Origin: Spirochaetales bacterium
GTDB taxonomy: Bacteria > Spirochaetota > Spirochaetia > Sphaerochaetales > Sphaerochaetaceae
NCBI GenBank assembly: GCA_028719825.1
Contig: JAQYLW010000017.1
Coordinates: 1 to 46,270 of the forward strand
Reading direction: 5' to 3'
DNA: 46,270 nt
Below the pieces are notes generated by a model. That model was not told where the DNA came from and made no database searches. It saw nothing but the letters and a program-made list of their open reading frames with translations. This document shows, one piece after another, positions 9,046 to 18,940 of this stretch. The position numbers and the translations under genes were made by a program. Position 1 is the first letter of the stretch; each line of letters begins with the position of its first letter.

Positions 9046-10702
9046 TGTTTAACAATAACATGTCATTAATTTTATTTGCAAGTGAAAGCAGGGCATTAAC
9101 ATCTTCCCAATCCGACGCCTTGTTATTAGACGTTTTTTGCGTATTCTGTTCAACCTGTTCAATAAACCGGTCAAGATTGTTCCTGCTGTTTTTAAGAACC
9201 TGTAAGGCGGCTAATATGGCCTTGTTGTCCTCGCGCATCTTTATGTCACTCTTAGGCGGCTTTAATGCTGAAAGAGAATCGTCAATTTGAATTTCCTCAC
9301 AATACGATGGGGCGTATGAAGGCAAGGCGAGCTCAGACTTTATATAATTTTGGAAGAAAATAGCACTTTCCTTTTCGCCGTGAACAACGAAGATCTTCTT
9401 TATTCTTTTTTTATCAAAATTATCAAGCCACCTGATTATTCCACTTTGATCAGCATGCCCCGAAAGATTTGAGAACTGTTCAATACGAGCGTTCACACTG
9501 ATTTTTTCGCCAAAGATGGTTACCGTCTTTGCTCCGTCGATTATTGCTCTTCCAAGAGTTCCGCCTGCCTGATAACCCGTGAATAAAATAGTACTTTCAG
9601 TTCTCCACAAATTATGCTTCAAATGGTGTTTAATTCTACCTTGAGAACACATTCCGCTTGCTGAAATAATTACGCACGGCCCTTCGAAGCTGTTGATTTC
9701 CTTTGATTCTTCAGTGCTGCTTGCTATTCTAAGCGATGGGAATGTAAGCGGATTTTCTCCGTTTTTGATAAGCTGCCGCGTTTCTTCATCAAAATTTTCA
9801 CTGTCCTCATTGGCAAATACCTCTGTTGCTTTTATAGCCATGGGGGAATCTACGAATACGGGAATCTCATACGGCAGGAGTTTACCCATTTGAATCAATT
9901 TGAAAAGGTACAGTATTTCCTGAGTTCTACCTACGGCAAAAGCAGGTATTACAAGATTTCCCTTTTTACTGAATGTTTCATCTACAAGCTTTGCAAGTCG
10001 CTTTGCCCTATCGGCGGAGGTGATATGAGCAGAACTCTCTTTGTGAAGTTCATCACCATAGGTGCTTTCGGTTAGAACAATATCGGCATCATCTATAAGC
10101 GTAGGGCTGTTTTTGATTATCGGCTGGTTTAGATTACCAAGATCTCCGGAAAATACAACCTTTGTTTCCTTTCCCTTTTCGGTTATGAAAACCTCAATGC
10201 TTGCAGAGCCCAAAAGATGGCCTGCATCAACAAATCTAACCTTGATTGTATCGCTGATTGCTATGAGTTCGTTATATTTATGCCCTTTAAACAGAGGCAT
10301 GGTGTTGTCAACGTCCATAGAATCATATAAGGGCTGATATGCCTCATTAAGACTGCCTCTTTTGTTTTTTCGATTAGTCCATTCTGCTTCAACTTCCTGA
10401 ATGTGAGCCGAATCATACAGCATTATATCGCAAAGTGAGGCTGTGGTCTTTGTTGTGTGAATATCTCCTTTAAACCCGTTCTTAACAAGCAAAGGCAGAC
10501 GTCCTGCATGATCTATATGTGCATGAGTGAGGAGGACAAAATCTATCTCCTCCTCATTAAACGGAAATTCTCGTTCATTGTATTTATCTGCATCACGACC
10601 TTGGAACATACCACAGTCCACAAGGAACTTATATCCTCCACCTTCAATGTAGTAACACGAACCTGTTACGCAGAGCGCTGCTCCGCAAAACTTTATTTTC
10701 AT
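9029..10702 (-). CDS. Beta-CASP metallo-beta-lactamase fold RNA-processing exo/endonuclease (CPSF/Ysh1-like)
   Basis: THAHIDHAGRLPLL, FSGDLGN, ESTYGD, PAFAVGRTQEILY, ISASGMCSQGRIKHHL, SGHADQ motifs. Confidence 0.93.
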   Translation of the reverse strand: MKIKFCGAALCVTGSCYYIEGGGYKFLVDCGMFQGRDADKYNEREFPFNEEEIDFVLLTHAHIDHAGRLPLLVKNGFKGDIHTTKTTASLCDIMLYDSAHIQEVEAEWTNRKNKRGSLNEAYQPLYDSMDVDNTMPLFKGHKYNELIAISDTIKVRFVDAGHLLGSASIEVFITEKGKETKVVFSGDLGNLNQPIIKNSPTLIDDADIVLTESTYGDELHKESSAHITSADRAKRLAKLVDETFSKKGNLVIPAFAVGRTQEILYLFKLIQMGKLLPYEIPVFVDSPMAIKATEVFANEDSENFDEETRQLIKNGENPLTFPSLRIASSTEESKEINSFEGPCVIISASGMCSQGRIKHHLKHNLWRTESTILFTGYQAGGTLGRAIIDGAKTVTIFGEKISVNARIEQFSNLSGHADQSGIIRWLDNFDKKRIKKIFVVHGEKESAIFFQNYIKSELALPSYAPSYCEEIQIDDSLSALKPPKSDIKMREDNKAILAALQVLKNSRNNLDRFIEQVEQNTQKTSNNKASDWEDVNALLSLANKINDMLLLNNEKKQ

Positions 10703-10729
10703 ATTCCGCTGCCCGTTTTGGTGTTTTTA

Positions 10730-12130
10730 TCAATACTTATATGCCGCAGATGTATTTTGTTTTACAAATTCTCCTTCTCCGCTACGTCCGAGATATACAT
10801 CTTCACCATAAGCCAAGCGACCTCTGAGATACGTCATTTTAACCTTTCCGATAAGCGTTCGCCCTTCATACAAGCTGTATCCCGATGCACTCTGTATTGT
10901 GTTCTTTGTTACCTTCCACGATGCCTCAGGATCAAAGAGTACAATATCCGCATCACTTCCTATATGCAATGCTCCTTTTTTAGGATATAAGCCAAACAGC
11001 TTTGCAGGAGTGGTGCTTATAAGGTTTACAAGCTGCTGCATGCTGATAAGTCCGCCCGTTGAGGCATATGTTGAAAGAAGTGACGACATCTCCTGAGTGC
11101 CCGGCACTCCGGGATAAGTATGTCTGCAATCATCCCCCGTAGACAGCTTTTGCTCATAAGTAAATGCACAGTGATCGGTTGCAACAACGTTTATATCCCC
11201 GTCCTCAAGTGCTTCACAAAGTGCAGCATTGTCCTTTTTGGTTCTTAGCGGAGGTGTCATAATGGCAAGAGCGCCAAGCTTTCCCTGTAGAAGTGACTTG
11301 TCTGCAAACAAATACGTAGGAGTTGTTTCAATAAAAATACGAGCTCCTTCTTCTCTTAAATCAAACACCTCATTAAGCCCTTCCTCTGATGATACGTGTA
11401 CAACATAAAGGGGCATTTCTTCCTGAAGCGCAATGTTTCCAAGCGTTCTTATAGCCACGGCTTCGGCACGTGCTGGGCGAAGCAACGCATGGCTTTGAGG
11501 CTTGTATGAACCCTTCCAGGATGCTGCTGTTTCTTCGATTATTTCGTTATCCTCACAGTGTGCCGTAATTAAAATCTTATGCTTTTTGGCAAACCTGAAA
11601 AGGCTGACAAGCTCGTCCTTATTATCTATCATATATCCTACATTGCGATAGGTTGTGAAAATTTTTATTGTTTTCACTCCAAATTCGGCAAGCTCTTCAA
11701 GGTCCTTTTCGGTGGTTTTGCCAATGTGATATACGCCCTGATGAAGTGAGAAATCAACAGCCATTCCGCCTTCAATCATCTCCTTGATTCTCATGTCTGC
11801 ACATTCTTTTAAGGAATGCACCTTATCATCGTCGGCAAAATCCACAACGGTTGTAACACCGCCAGACAGGGCACAGCGTGAGCCCTCTTTAAAGCTGTCT
11901 GCAGTGACAGTACCGCGAGAAACCAACCCGTAATGCGTATGGGCATCTATAAATCCCGGCATTACCAACAGTCCGTCGGCATCCACTATCTCTGTATCGG
12001 GAGGCAGCAATGAGGTAGGTATAGACTTACCTGTCCTTATAATTTTACCGTCTTTTACAAGGATATCCTCACGTCTTGACCACTCTGTATCTACTATAAA
12101 ACCATTTCTAATTAACAACATTGATTCCAT
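10730..12130 (-). CDS. Hydantoinase/dihydropyrimidinase family amidohydrolase
   Basis: PGFIDAHTHYG, VKTIKIFTTYR (likely carboxylated Lys), TAHCEDNEI, VVHVSSEEG, VATDHCAF motifs. Confidence 0.88.
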   Translation of the reverse strand: MESMLLIRNGFIVDTEWSRREDILVKDGKIIRTGKSIPTSLLPPDTEIVDADGLLVMPGFIDAHTHYGLVSRGTVTADSFKEGSRCALSGGVTTVVDFADDDKVHSLKECADMRIKEMIEGGMAVDFSLHQGVYHIGKTTEKDLEELAEFGVKTIKIFTTYRNVGYMIDNKDELVSLFRFAKKHKILITAHCEDNEIIEETAASWKGSYKPQSHALLRPARAEAVAIRTLGNIALQEEMPLYVVHVSSEEGLNEVFDLREEGARIFIETTPTYLFADKSLLQGKLGALAIMTPPLRTKKDNAALCEALEDGDINVVATDHCAFTYEQKLSTGDDCRHTYPGVPGTQEMSSLLSTYASTGGLISMQQLVNLISTTPAKLFGLYPKKGALHIGSDADIVLFDPEASWKVTKNTIQSASGYSLYEGRTLIGKVKMTYLRGRLAYGEDVYLGRSGEGEFVKQNTSAAYKY

Positions 12131-12223
12131 ATCTTAACTATACCACAACAGGCCCGATATTGCAAAAATGCCCTCTAATATTTATTATTTAAAAACTGAT
12201 ATTTTAATAATGTTTTTTGTTTT

Positions 12224-12306
12224 GCCCGGATGGTGGAACGGTAGACACGCCGGTTTCAGGTACCGGTGCTCGAAAGAGTGTGCAAGTTCAAATCTTGTTC
12301 CGGGCA
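12224..12306 (+). tRNA. tRNA-Leu (anticodon CAG)
   Basis: GCCCGGA...TCCGGGC-A acceptor; anticodon arm CCGGT-TTCAGGT-ACCGG; variable arm and GTTCAAATC T-loop. Confidence 0.95.
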
Positions 12307-12421
12307 TTATTGTTTTTTTAAATACCTTATCCATTCAATCACATCAGAATTACAGTTTTTTTGTAAAGACAAAAACTGTTTAATACAAAGTGTTTTGTTG
12401 ATATAATTAAGCGCATAAATT

Positions 12422-13402
12422 ATGAAAAAGCAAATTAAAAAACACATCAAAAAAGCGTACAAAAGGTTCAGAGCATCCAAGTATTTTGCAGCATTTGTAG
12501 CAATAGCGGCTATAGTGTTTATTATTTACGTATTGCTTCCGTTCCCTAACGACAATAAGCAAACTGTTGTACAAAACATAAAAAATCTTGAAATACCATA
12601 TTCGCCATACGACGAACAGGTTGTTGAACACAAGGCCTATACCCTTGGATACAATGAAGAGAATGAACAGCCAAACTGGGTTGCCTATTCCCTTACAAAA
12701 GAAAACTTGTCTAATCCCGTAACCGAAAGAGATGGCGATTTTAAAGAAGATCCGAAGGTTATTACAAAATCAGCAGCAAAGGCGGATTATGTAAAATCAA
12801 ATTACGACAGGGGGCATCTTGCTCCTGCTGCAGACTTCAAATGGGACAGCACGGCTATGAACGAATCGTTTTATATGTCAAACATGTCCCCTCAAAAACC
12901 GGATTTCAACAGGGGTATCTGGTCATCATTAGAGGGAGTTGTAAGGAACAACGCATACAATAATGAAATTCTTTACATTACAACAGGACCTGTGTTCTAT
13001 GAGGATGTTACTAAAAAAACAATAGGTCAAAATAAAGTAAGGGTACCGGATGCATTCTATAAAGCCTTGCTTGTTTATAAAAACAAAGATAAAAAAGCCA
13101 TAGGCTTCCTGCTGCCTAACGAAAAAGGAAACAAGCCATTATCGTCATATACCCTTAGCATAGACAACCTTGAAAAAATCACGGGGCTGGACTTCTTTTA
13201 TAAATTGGACGATGAAGAAGAGGATAAAATTGAACGAACTTATAACTTAGGCGATTGGGAGTTTTCAGAGTTCCGCTCTCCTGAGATCAACTCGGAAAAG
13301 CCGTTTGCAAAACAAAGCACAAGCGATCACAGCCTTATAAGAACGCTGACTATGCTTAAAGAAATCAAAAAGTACATTCGACAAAAGATTGGACTTAACT
13401 AA
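12422..13402 (+). CDS. DNA/RNA non-specific endonuclease (NUC1 family), N-terminal membrane anchor
   Basis: DRGHLAPAADFKWD active-site motif, MSNMSPQKPDFNRGIW, hydrophobic FAAFVAIAAIVFIIYVLLPF near the N-terminus. Confidence 0.92.
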   Translation: MKKQIKKHIKKAYKRFRASKYFAAFVAIAAIVFIIYVLLPFPNDNKQTVVQNIKNLEIPYSPYDEQVVEHKAYTLGYNEENEQPNWVAYSLTKENLSNPVTERDGDFKEDPKVITKSAAKADYVKSNYDRGHLAPAADFKWDSTAMNESFYMSNMSPQKPDFNRGIWSSLEGVVRNNAYNNEILYITTGPVFYEDVTKKTIGQNKVRVPDAFYKALLVYKNKDKKAIGFLLPNEKGNKPLSSYTLSIDNLEKITGLDFFYKLDDEEEDKIERTYNLGDWEFSEFRSPEINSEKPFAKQSTSDHSLIRTLTMLKEIKKYIRQKIGLN

Positions 13403-14918
13403 GACTATACTGCCTTTCCCTCTCATCCTCAGAATGGGAATCAAGCCAAACCTGCTCGTAAAACGGATAACGGTTTATAAGATCCTCACGCCACGGATTC
13501 CCCTCACTACACGAGGGACATCCATAACCTCCTTTTAACAGTGCAAACGGCGTAAGAGAAAATTCACTGTTACACGAAGAACAACGGAATGTCATTTTAG
13601 TATGAAGAATATCCTCTGTGGCTGCAAATGTAAACGGAGAAGATACTATACTTAACCCTCTGAATGCGGCGGCTTCTTTGATTACCGAATATGTAATTGC
13701 TTTATAATCTTCATCCCATCCATGGCTCAATTTAATTGCTTTATCGGGGTCTTTTAGTTCTTCATAGTTCAAATACTCACCTGTATCGGGGTTTTGATTG
13801 TTACAAAGCAATGGGAAAGAATCCCAGCTGTCCGGAATTGAAAGCGCCTTTTCTACGCTGCCAAAACATGCATTAATCCGCCCTGTATCCCCATCCTTCA
13901 ACCAGCGTTTAGGGGCATTTTCGTCGTTAAGAAGCCTTGAAAACAATAATTTTTTAATTAAAAAAGGCGGAATGAATTTGCCGCATCCTATAATGGGATT
14001 TTCACGTGCCGCTCTTTGGAAAAATTCGCTGAACGATTCACATCTGAAATGGAACATATCCTCAAGCACATCGCTGTCTAAAAACCAAAAGCAGTGGAAG
14101 TTGCGTCTTGCATGCCATGATGGAGAAAGGAACTGTCTTGCATCTCCCCCCATAAGCGAGAACCCCGTTTGAAAGGTTTCATAGCCTGTTACCCTGCTTT
14201 TTGCCCCTCCGCCCAATGAGTAAATATCACCCCAAAAACCATCAGCGTTTCCAGAAAGGTCGCCTTTTATAATATTCACCATAAGCGAAGCGCTTTCTAT
14301 ATCGGTAGTCCATTCAATGGGAACATTTAGCGGAGTTTGGAACATAAGGCCGTCTTTTATATTGCCCATGATTATGTTTGAATACAGCATGCCTGTTTGT
14401 CGGATTACTGCCCATTTTTTCAAGCCGGAAAGCACAACATACCTTTCGCCTTTTAGCTTGTCGCTGCCGTAACAGTCATAGGGGGCAACTAACAAAGGAT
14501 CGCCTACCCTTCCAAACGGATGCTTGTAATTCCTATTTCCGTAAATTGCCACCGTTGATATGTGAATAAGAGCCGCGTCCGGAGAAAACTCTTTTATGGC
14601 ATCAACCACGTTTATTGCGCCTTCCATATTCACTTTATGAGACATTGCAGGTTTTTTTTCGGAAAGCGGCGGAATAATCGCGGCGGCATTTATAACGTAT
14701 GTAGCATGGGTTACCATTTTTTCAACGTCGCTTTTATTATTAATGCTCCCTTCAATCACCTCTATGCGATTTTGATGTTTTCTTATTAGCTCTTTCACCT
14801 TCTTTGAAGATGCGCTGCGTGTAAGAATCCTTATCTTTATACTGTTATCGATGTTCAAGATTCCGCTGATGCTTTTTATCATCATATTGCCGGTAGCACC
14901 AAAAATTGCGATTATCAT
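13395..14918 (-). CDS. NAD-dependent epimerase/dehydratase (SDR) family protein with C-terminal zinc-ribbon-like segment
   Basis: FGATGNMM Rossmann motif, YVINAAAIIPP, STVAIYGNR; C-terminal CSSCNSEFSLTPFALLKGGYGCPSC double CxxC. Confidence 0.8.
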   Translation of the reverse strand: MIIAIFGATGNMMIKSISGILNIDNSIKIRILTRSASSKKVKELIRKHQNRIEVIEGSINNKSDVEKMVTHATYVINAAAIIPPLSEKKPAMSHKVNMEGAINVVDAIKEFSPDAALIHISTVAIYGNRNYKHPFGRVGDPLLVAPYDCYGSDKLKGERYVVLSGLKKWAVIRQTGMLYSNIIMGNIKDGLMFQTPLNVPIEWTTDIESASLMVNIIKGDLSGNADGFWGDIYSLGGGAKSRVTGYETFQTGFSLMGGDARQFLSPSWHARRNFHCFWFLDSDVLEDMFHFRCESFSEFFQRAARENPIIGCGKFIPPFLIKKLLFSRLLNDENAPKRWLKDGDTGRINACFGSVEKALSIPDSWDSFPLLCNNQNPDTGEYLNYEELKDPDKAIKLSHGWDEDYKAITYSVIKEAAAFRGLSIVSSPFTFAATEDILHTKMTFRCSSCNSEFSLTPFALLKGGYGCPSCSEGNPWREDLINRYPFYEQVWLDSHSEDERERQYSLS

Positions 14919-14943
14919 AATTTCACTCCGATTGTGATATTTC

Positions 14944-16179
14944 TTATTGATTATAGTTGAAAACTATTTCTGATAGCAAATCTATATAATAATCGCTGAA
15001 CAAAAGCTCATCCTCCGACAGCGCCAAAACTCCATTTTTATAATAGTCTGCCACATTATGAACTACAGAGCATTTTTTTGAGGCAGCTTGCACTATTCTG
15101 TCAAGCGATAAGTGCGTAGCGGAGTTAAATACACAGGATGAAATACCATCCGTGGTTCTTAGCGCTGTGAGCAAAAGCTCAACTGCTATATCATAATTGC
15201 TGCACTTTTCAATTTGGTAGGTGCTGAAAAGCGGTGACAGAGCATAGGATATGTAATCGGAGGGAGATGTTATATCAAATCCCGTTTCGGAGTGTGAACT
15301 CGCTGTAGAACCAAGCCCTATATAATTACCCAGTGACCAATAAACCCTATTGTGCTTACACTCCTTTCCCTTTTTTGAAAACGCCGATACCTCGTAATGA
15401 TTATAGTTGTTCTTTTTAAGGAAATCCCATGTTTTTACAAGCTCATCAGATAATCTGTCATCCTCGCTGTTTATAACATCGCTCATGTTTTTTAGGCTAT
15501 TCACAATGCGATCGTTTGTTTTCTTTAACGCTGTGCCGTCCTCTATGGACAGAAGATAAACGCTAAGATGTTCCGGAAATTTAACATTGTTCTGTTGTAA
15601 GGCAGAAAACAAAGCGTTAAGATCATCCGTTGTTCCCCATCCCTTTGGGGTATGGTTATATAAGTAAGACGGAATGCCTGATATAAAATCAAGGTTTACA
15701 TTCAGCGATGAGGCTGTTTTAACAAAATCAACAACCTGTTCGACTGTGTTTTTACGTCTGGCAAGCACCCTTAGATTTTCACTACAGAAGCTTTGAACTC
15801 CGGCAGAAACGCGAGTTATGTGTTTACTGAGCACATTATGAACAGACGGAGTGTAGTTTTCTATATTACATTCAACCGTTACTTCCTTTGATTTTTTGGA
15901 TTCTGCAATTGAAAGAATATCGCATATATCCGTTATCATATCTTCCATCAGCGGAGTTCCTCCACCGATATATATTGTTTCAAACGGCTTTTCAAAATAC
16001 TCTATGCACGCTTTAACCTCTTTTTTTAACTTCTCAAAATACAGCCTTTTGTATTCGTTGTTTACATTGCACTTAGGAACGGAATAAAAGGCGCAGTAAG
16101 CACATTTAGAATAGCAGAACGGAATATGGACATAAAGGCTTACAGGGGCTGACTTATTAAAGCACTCGCTTACAAACAT
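14944..16179 (-). CDS. hemW: Radical SAM HemW-like (coproporphyrinogen III oxidase-like) protein
   Basis: YVHIPFCYSKCAYCAFYS (CxxxCxxC), TIYIGGGTPL, SAGVQSF, LDFISGIP, YEVSAFSKKGKECKHNRVYW. Confidence 0.9.
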   Translation of the reverse strand: MFVSECFNKSAPVSLYVHIPFCYSKCAYCAFYSVPKCNVNNEYKRLYFEKLKKEVKACIEYFEKPFETIYIGGGTPLMEDMITDICDILSIAESKKSKEVTVECNIENYTPSVHNVLSKHITRVSAGVQSFCSENLRVLARRKNTVEQVVDFVKTASSLNVNLDFISGIPSYLYNHTPKGWGTTDDLNALFSALQQNNVKFPEHLSVYLLSIEDGTALKKTNDRIVNSLKNMSDVINSEDDRLSDELVKTWDFLKKNNYNHYEVSAFSKKGKECKHNRVYWSLGNYIGLGSTASSHSETGFDITSPSDYISYALSPLFSTYQIEKCSNYDIAVELLLTALRTTDGISSCVFNSATHLSLDRIVQAASKKCSVVHNVADYYKNGVLALSEDELLFSDYYIDLLSEIVFNYNQ

Positions 16180-16180
16180 A

Positions 16181-17164
16181 TTATAACAATTTCATATGTG
16201 AGAACGGGAACAGCACAAACATAGCTCGTCCGTTGATTTTCTGATTGCTCACACATCCGAAATATCGCCCATCACCCGAATTATCTCTGTTATCTCCAAG
16301 GGGCAGAATATGTAGGGCAGGAACGTATGTTCCTCTGTTGTAGCTTTCGGCATCCTGTATTGATGATGGTTTCCACGGCATTATGGCATAGGACGACTTA
16401 GCATACTGCTTTTCTCCCTCGTAATAATCAAATTCTGAGGCTTTATGGCTAAGCTCTTCCATATAGTACACAGGCAATTGATCCTGAAGTCCCATCTGAC
16501 TATATAAAGCGTATTTTGAATATGCCTTTATAAACGGATAATCCTTTTTATCAACAAGCCTGTAAACATCATAGGGAACTCCGCTTTTTTCTCTTATATG
16601 CTTTTCGGGATAGTATAAATCCTCTCCAAAAGGTTTTATGAATACATCGCCGTTTATAAACCTCACGGTATCGCCCGGTATTCCCACAGCACGTTTTATA
16701 AACATTTTCTCTCTGTAGCTTCCGTCGGGATATTTGTTGAGATTTACAAGAGTAAGTGTACCCATGTAAATCAGATCTCTAAGGCTTTCTATAAACGGAG
16801 AATCGTTTTTATATTCCGGATTATAAAAGGTTATAACATCTCCGCGGTGCGGTGTTTTGTTTGCACTCTTTGGACCATATGAGTATATTTCCCTTCCGTA
16901 AGCTCCCTTGTTCACGACAAGCCTGTCCTTTATCATAATAGTCTGCTCCATACTGCCTGTAGGAACTATAAACTGCGCACAACCCCACATATTAAGCAAA
17001 GATATAATGACTATAGCGAATACAAACGCCGAAATCCAATCAAGAAGCTCTGATTTAAATGTTTTTTTAGCCCTTTTTTTATCGTACGATTTTTTTCTTT
17101 TTTTATTAATCGCATTTTCAAGGAATAAGCATATACGTTCTAAAGCGCCTTCTGTTTTTTTCAT
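16181..17164 (-). CDS. lepB: Signal peptidase I
   Basis: PTGSMEQTIMIKDRLVVNK, FIKRAVGIPGDTV, LPLGDNRDNSGDGRYFGCV motifs. Confidence 0.95.
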   Translation of the reverse strand: MKKTEGALERICLFLENAINKKRKKSYDKKRAKKTFKSELLDWISAFVFAIVIISLLNMWGCAQFIVPTGSMEQTIMIKDRLVVNKGAYGREIYSYGPKSANKTPHRGDVITFYNPEYKNDSPFIESLRDLIYMGTLTLVNLNKYPDGSYREKMFIKRAVGIPGDTVRFINGDVFIKPFGEDLYYPEKHIREKSGVPYDVYRLVDKKDYPFIKAYSKYALYSQMGLQDQLPVYYMEELSHKASEFDYYEGEKQYAKSSYAIMPWKPSSIQDAESYNRGTYVPALHILPLGDNRDNSGDGRYFGCVSNQKINGRAMFVLFPFSHMKLL

Positions 17165-17646
17165 TATGAAAGTCTCTTTATGTTTTTAATTTCCCTCTGT
17201 GCATCACGTTGAATATCACGCTCTTTAAGCAGCTGTTTTTTACCGCTGTAATCACGACCCTTACAAAGGCATACTTCTAACTTTATAAGGTTTTCCTTAA
17301 AGTACAGTCTGTAAGGAATAATGGTCATCCCCTTTTCCTCAACCTTGCGCCTAAGATGCTTCATTTCCTGTTTTTTGATAAGAAGATATCTTTCTCGCAT
17401 CGGGGCATGGTTAAAAACAGAACCTCCTAAGGAATATGGCTGAATTGTAAACCCCATAAGTATCATTCGATTCCCTTGAATTTTTATATAGGACGAACCG
17501 AAGGAAGCCCTTCCTTCACGCAGGCTTTTAACCTCTGTGCCTTCAAGTACAATGCCGCATTCTATTTTTTCTACAAATTCATAGTCAAATGCGGCTTTTT
17601 TATTTATTAAAATATTCCTGTCTGTTGTATTGTTTTTTTTACTCAT
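17164..17646 (-). CDS. smpB: SsrA-binding protein SmpB
   Basis: NKKAAFDYEFVEKIECGIVLEGTEVKSLREGRASFGSSYIKI; C-terminal YSGKKQLLKERD. The overlap with lepB is 1 nt. Confidence 0.96.
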   Translation of the reverse strand: MSKKNNTTDRNILINKKAAFDYEFVEKIECGIVLEGTEVKSLREGRASFGSSYIKIQGNRMILMGFTIQPYSLGGSVFNHAPMRERYLLIKKQEMKHLRRKVEEKGMTIIPYRLYFKENLIKLEVCLCKGRDYSGKKQLLKERDIQRDAQREIKNIKRLS

Positions 17647-18922
17647 ATAAACCTATCCTAAAACCAATTGTTTCCGCACACGTTTGCATAGTAGCTACCC
17701 CACTCAGCTCTCTAAGTTCATCCTTTGATAAAGATGAATTTAAGTAACTTCCGCCAAACAGCTCAATAGGAAGAGATACTCCGTATTTTTCAAACTCAAT
17801 AAATTCTGTTCTTTTGCCGTCTATATAGTACTGAGGTTCAAAAACATCTCCTGTCATCTCCCATACACCGCCTAAAAGGGAACTGACGGCATTACTGCCG
17901 GAAACGTAAATATCCTTGTCAAACGCATTGTTTTTGATACTAAGCGACGCTAAGAGCGCCTTATCGGGAAGAGAAGCCCTGTACCCTGTTTTATTTGAAA
18001 ACCACTTACAATACGCCATTACGGCATTAGGAGATATGTTAACCACTGCTTTTTCGCCTGATGCAGAGAAACCATCCATATAACAGTCATCCACGAGACC
18101 CGCTTTAATAAGTGTATCTTTATTATCTTTCTGCCACATAGGGTTATCGTCTATAAAGGCCTGCCATTCGGCCTCTGTTGTTTCGTTTATGGCAATCCTT
18201 ACACCGTTTGAAAGAACAGCAAACTCTGTGTCGTTTATTTCCTCAAATTCCGCTATGTCCAAAGAGGGGTCTATGGACACGTTTTTATCCCTGATTTCGT
18301 CATTTTCAAACACGGGTAATTGTGCTTTGATTCCTACTTTCATTGCATCAGAGAGAACGGGAGCAGATGATATAAGACGGGACGCTTCTTTTAAGACATT
18401 GCTGTATTTTAAAAGTCGCTCTGTGCCTAACATACTTTGTAAATCGGAATATACAGATCGTATTCTAAACTGAGGAGATGAAGAAAAATACACAGCTTCT
18501 TCTGCAGCCCCACGTAAAAAGAACCTGATTATTCTGTTTTCATTTTCATCTATTTTCTGTTCGGGAATTTCAATGTACACTTTTTGCTTTCCCTCAATTA
18601 AAGGAGAAAAAAACAGATACGGATGTACGTTTATTACGGAAGTTGCCAAAATATCGCTGCCAAAATACACATCAACCTTGTGCTTGCCCTGTTTTAAATA
18701 TATATCCCCCGGTATCAGAATGGTATCCTGATCATCAATACATAGGGTAAACGGATAATAATTTGCCGAAAAATACACCCTTCTGCCCATATGGAACAGC
18801 GAAGGCACAATAGATAGCACAAGGACAAACACAAACAGTATTATCAAAGACGACCACCCTCTATGAAGAGAGCCAAACTGAGGAAATCTGAACTGTTTAA
18901 ACGGTTTATCCTTCTTTTTCAT
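17639..18922 (-). CDS. SUMF1/FGE-sulfatase-like domain protein with PEGA-like N-terminal region, membrane anchored
   Basis: NETTEAEWQAFIDDNPMW, AVMAYCKWFSNKTGYRASLPDKA, GGVWEMTGDVF; upstream TM and DTILIPGDIYLKQGKHKVDVYFG. Confidence 0.7.
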   Translation of the reverse strand: MKKKDKPFKQFRFPQFGSLHRGWSSLIILFVFVLVLSIVPSLFHMGRRVYFSANYYPFTLCIDDQDTILIPGDIYLKQGKHKVDVYFGSDILATSVINVHPYLFFSPLIEGKQKVYIEIPEQKIDENENRIIRFFLRGAAEEAVYFSSSPQFRIRSVYSDLQSMLGTERLLKYSNVLKEASRLISSAPVLSDAMKVGIKAQLPVFENDEIRDKNVSIDPSLDIAEFEEINDTEFAVLSNGVRIAINETTEAEWQAFIDDNPMWQKDNKDTLIKAGLVDDCYMDGFSASGEKAVVNISPNAVMAYCKWFSNKTGYRASLPDKALLASLSIKNNAFDKDIYVSGSNAVSSLLGGVWEMTGDVFEPQYYIDGKRTEFIEFEKYGVSLPIELFGGSYLNSSLSKDELRELSGVATMQTCAETIGFRIGLYE

Positions 18923-18940
18923 ATTGCGTTTATATTATAT

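Noticed and set aside
9045-9290. FMN riboswitch upstream of the APC-RFK gene
   Set aside because: The gene start overlaps the upstream beta-CASP nuclease gene by 17 nt; there is no untranslated leader to hold a riboswitch and no RFN-element-like sequence was recognised.
12168-12383. ORF 12168-12383 (+)
   Set aside because: Reads through tRNA-Leu(CAG); spurious.
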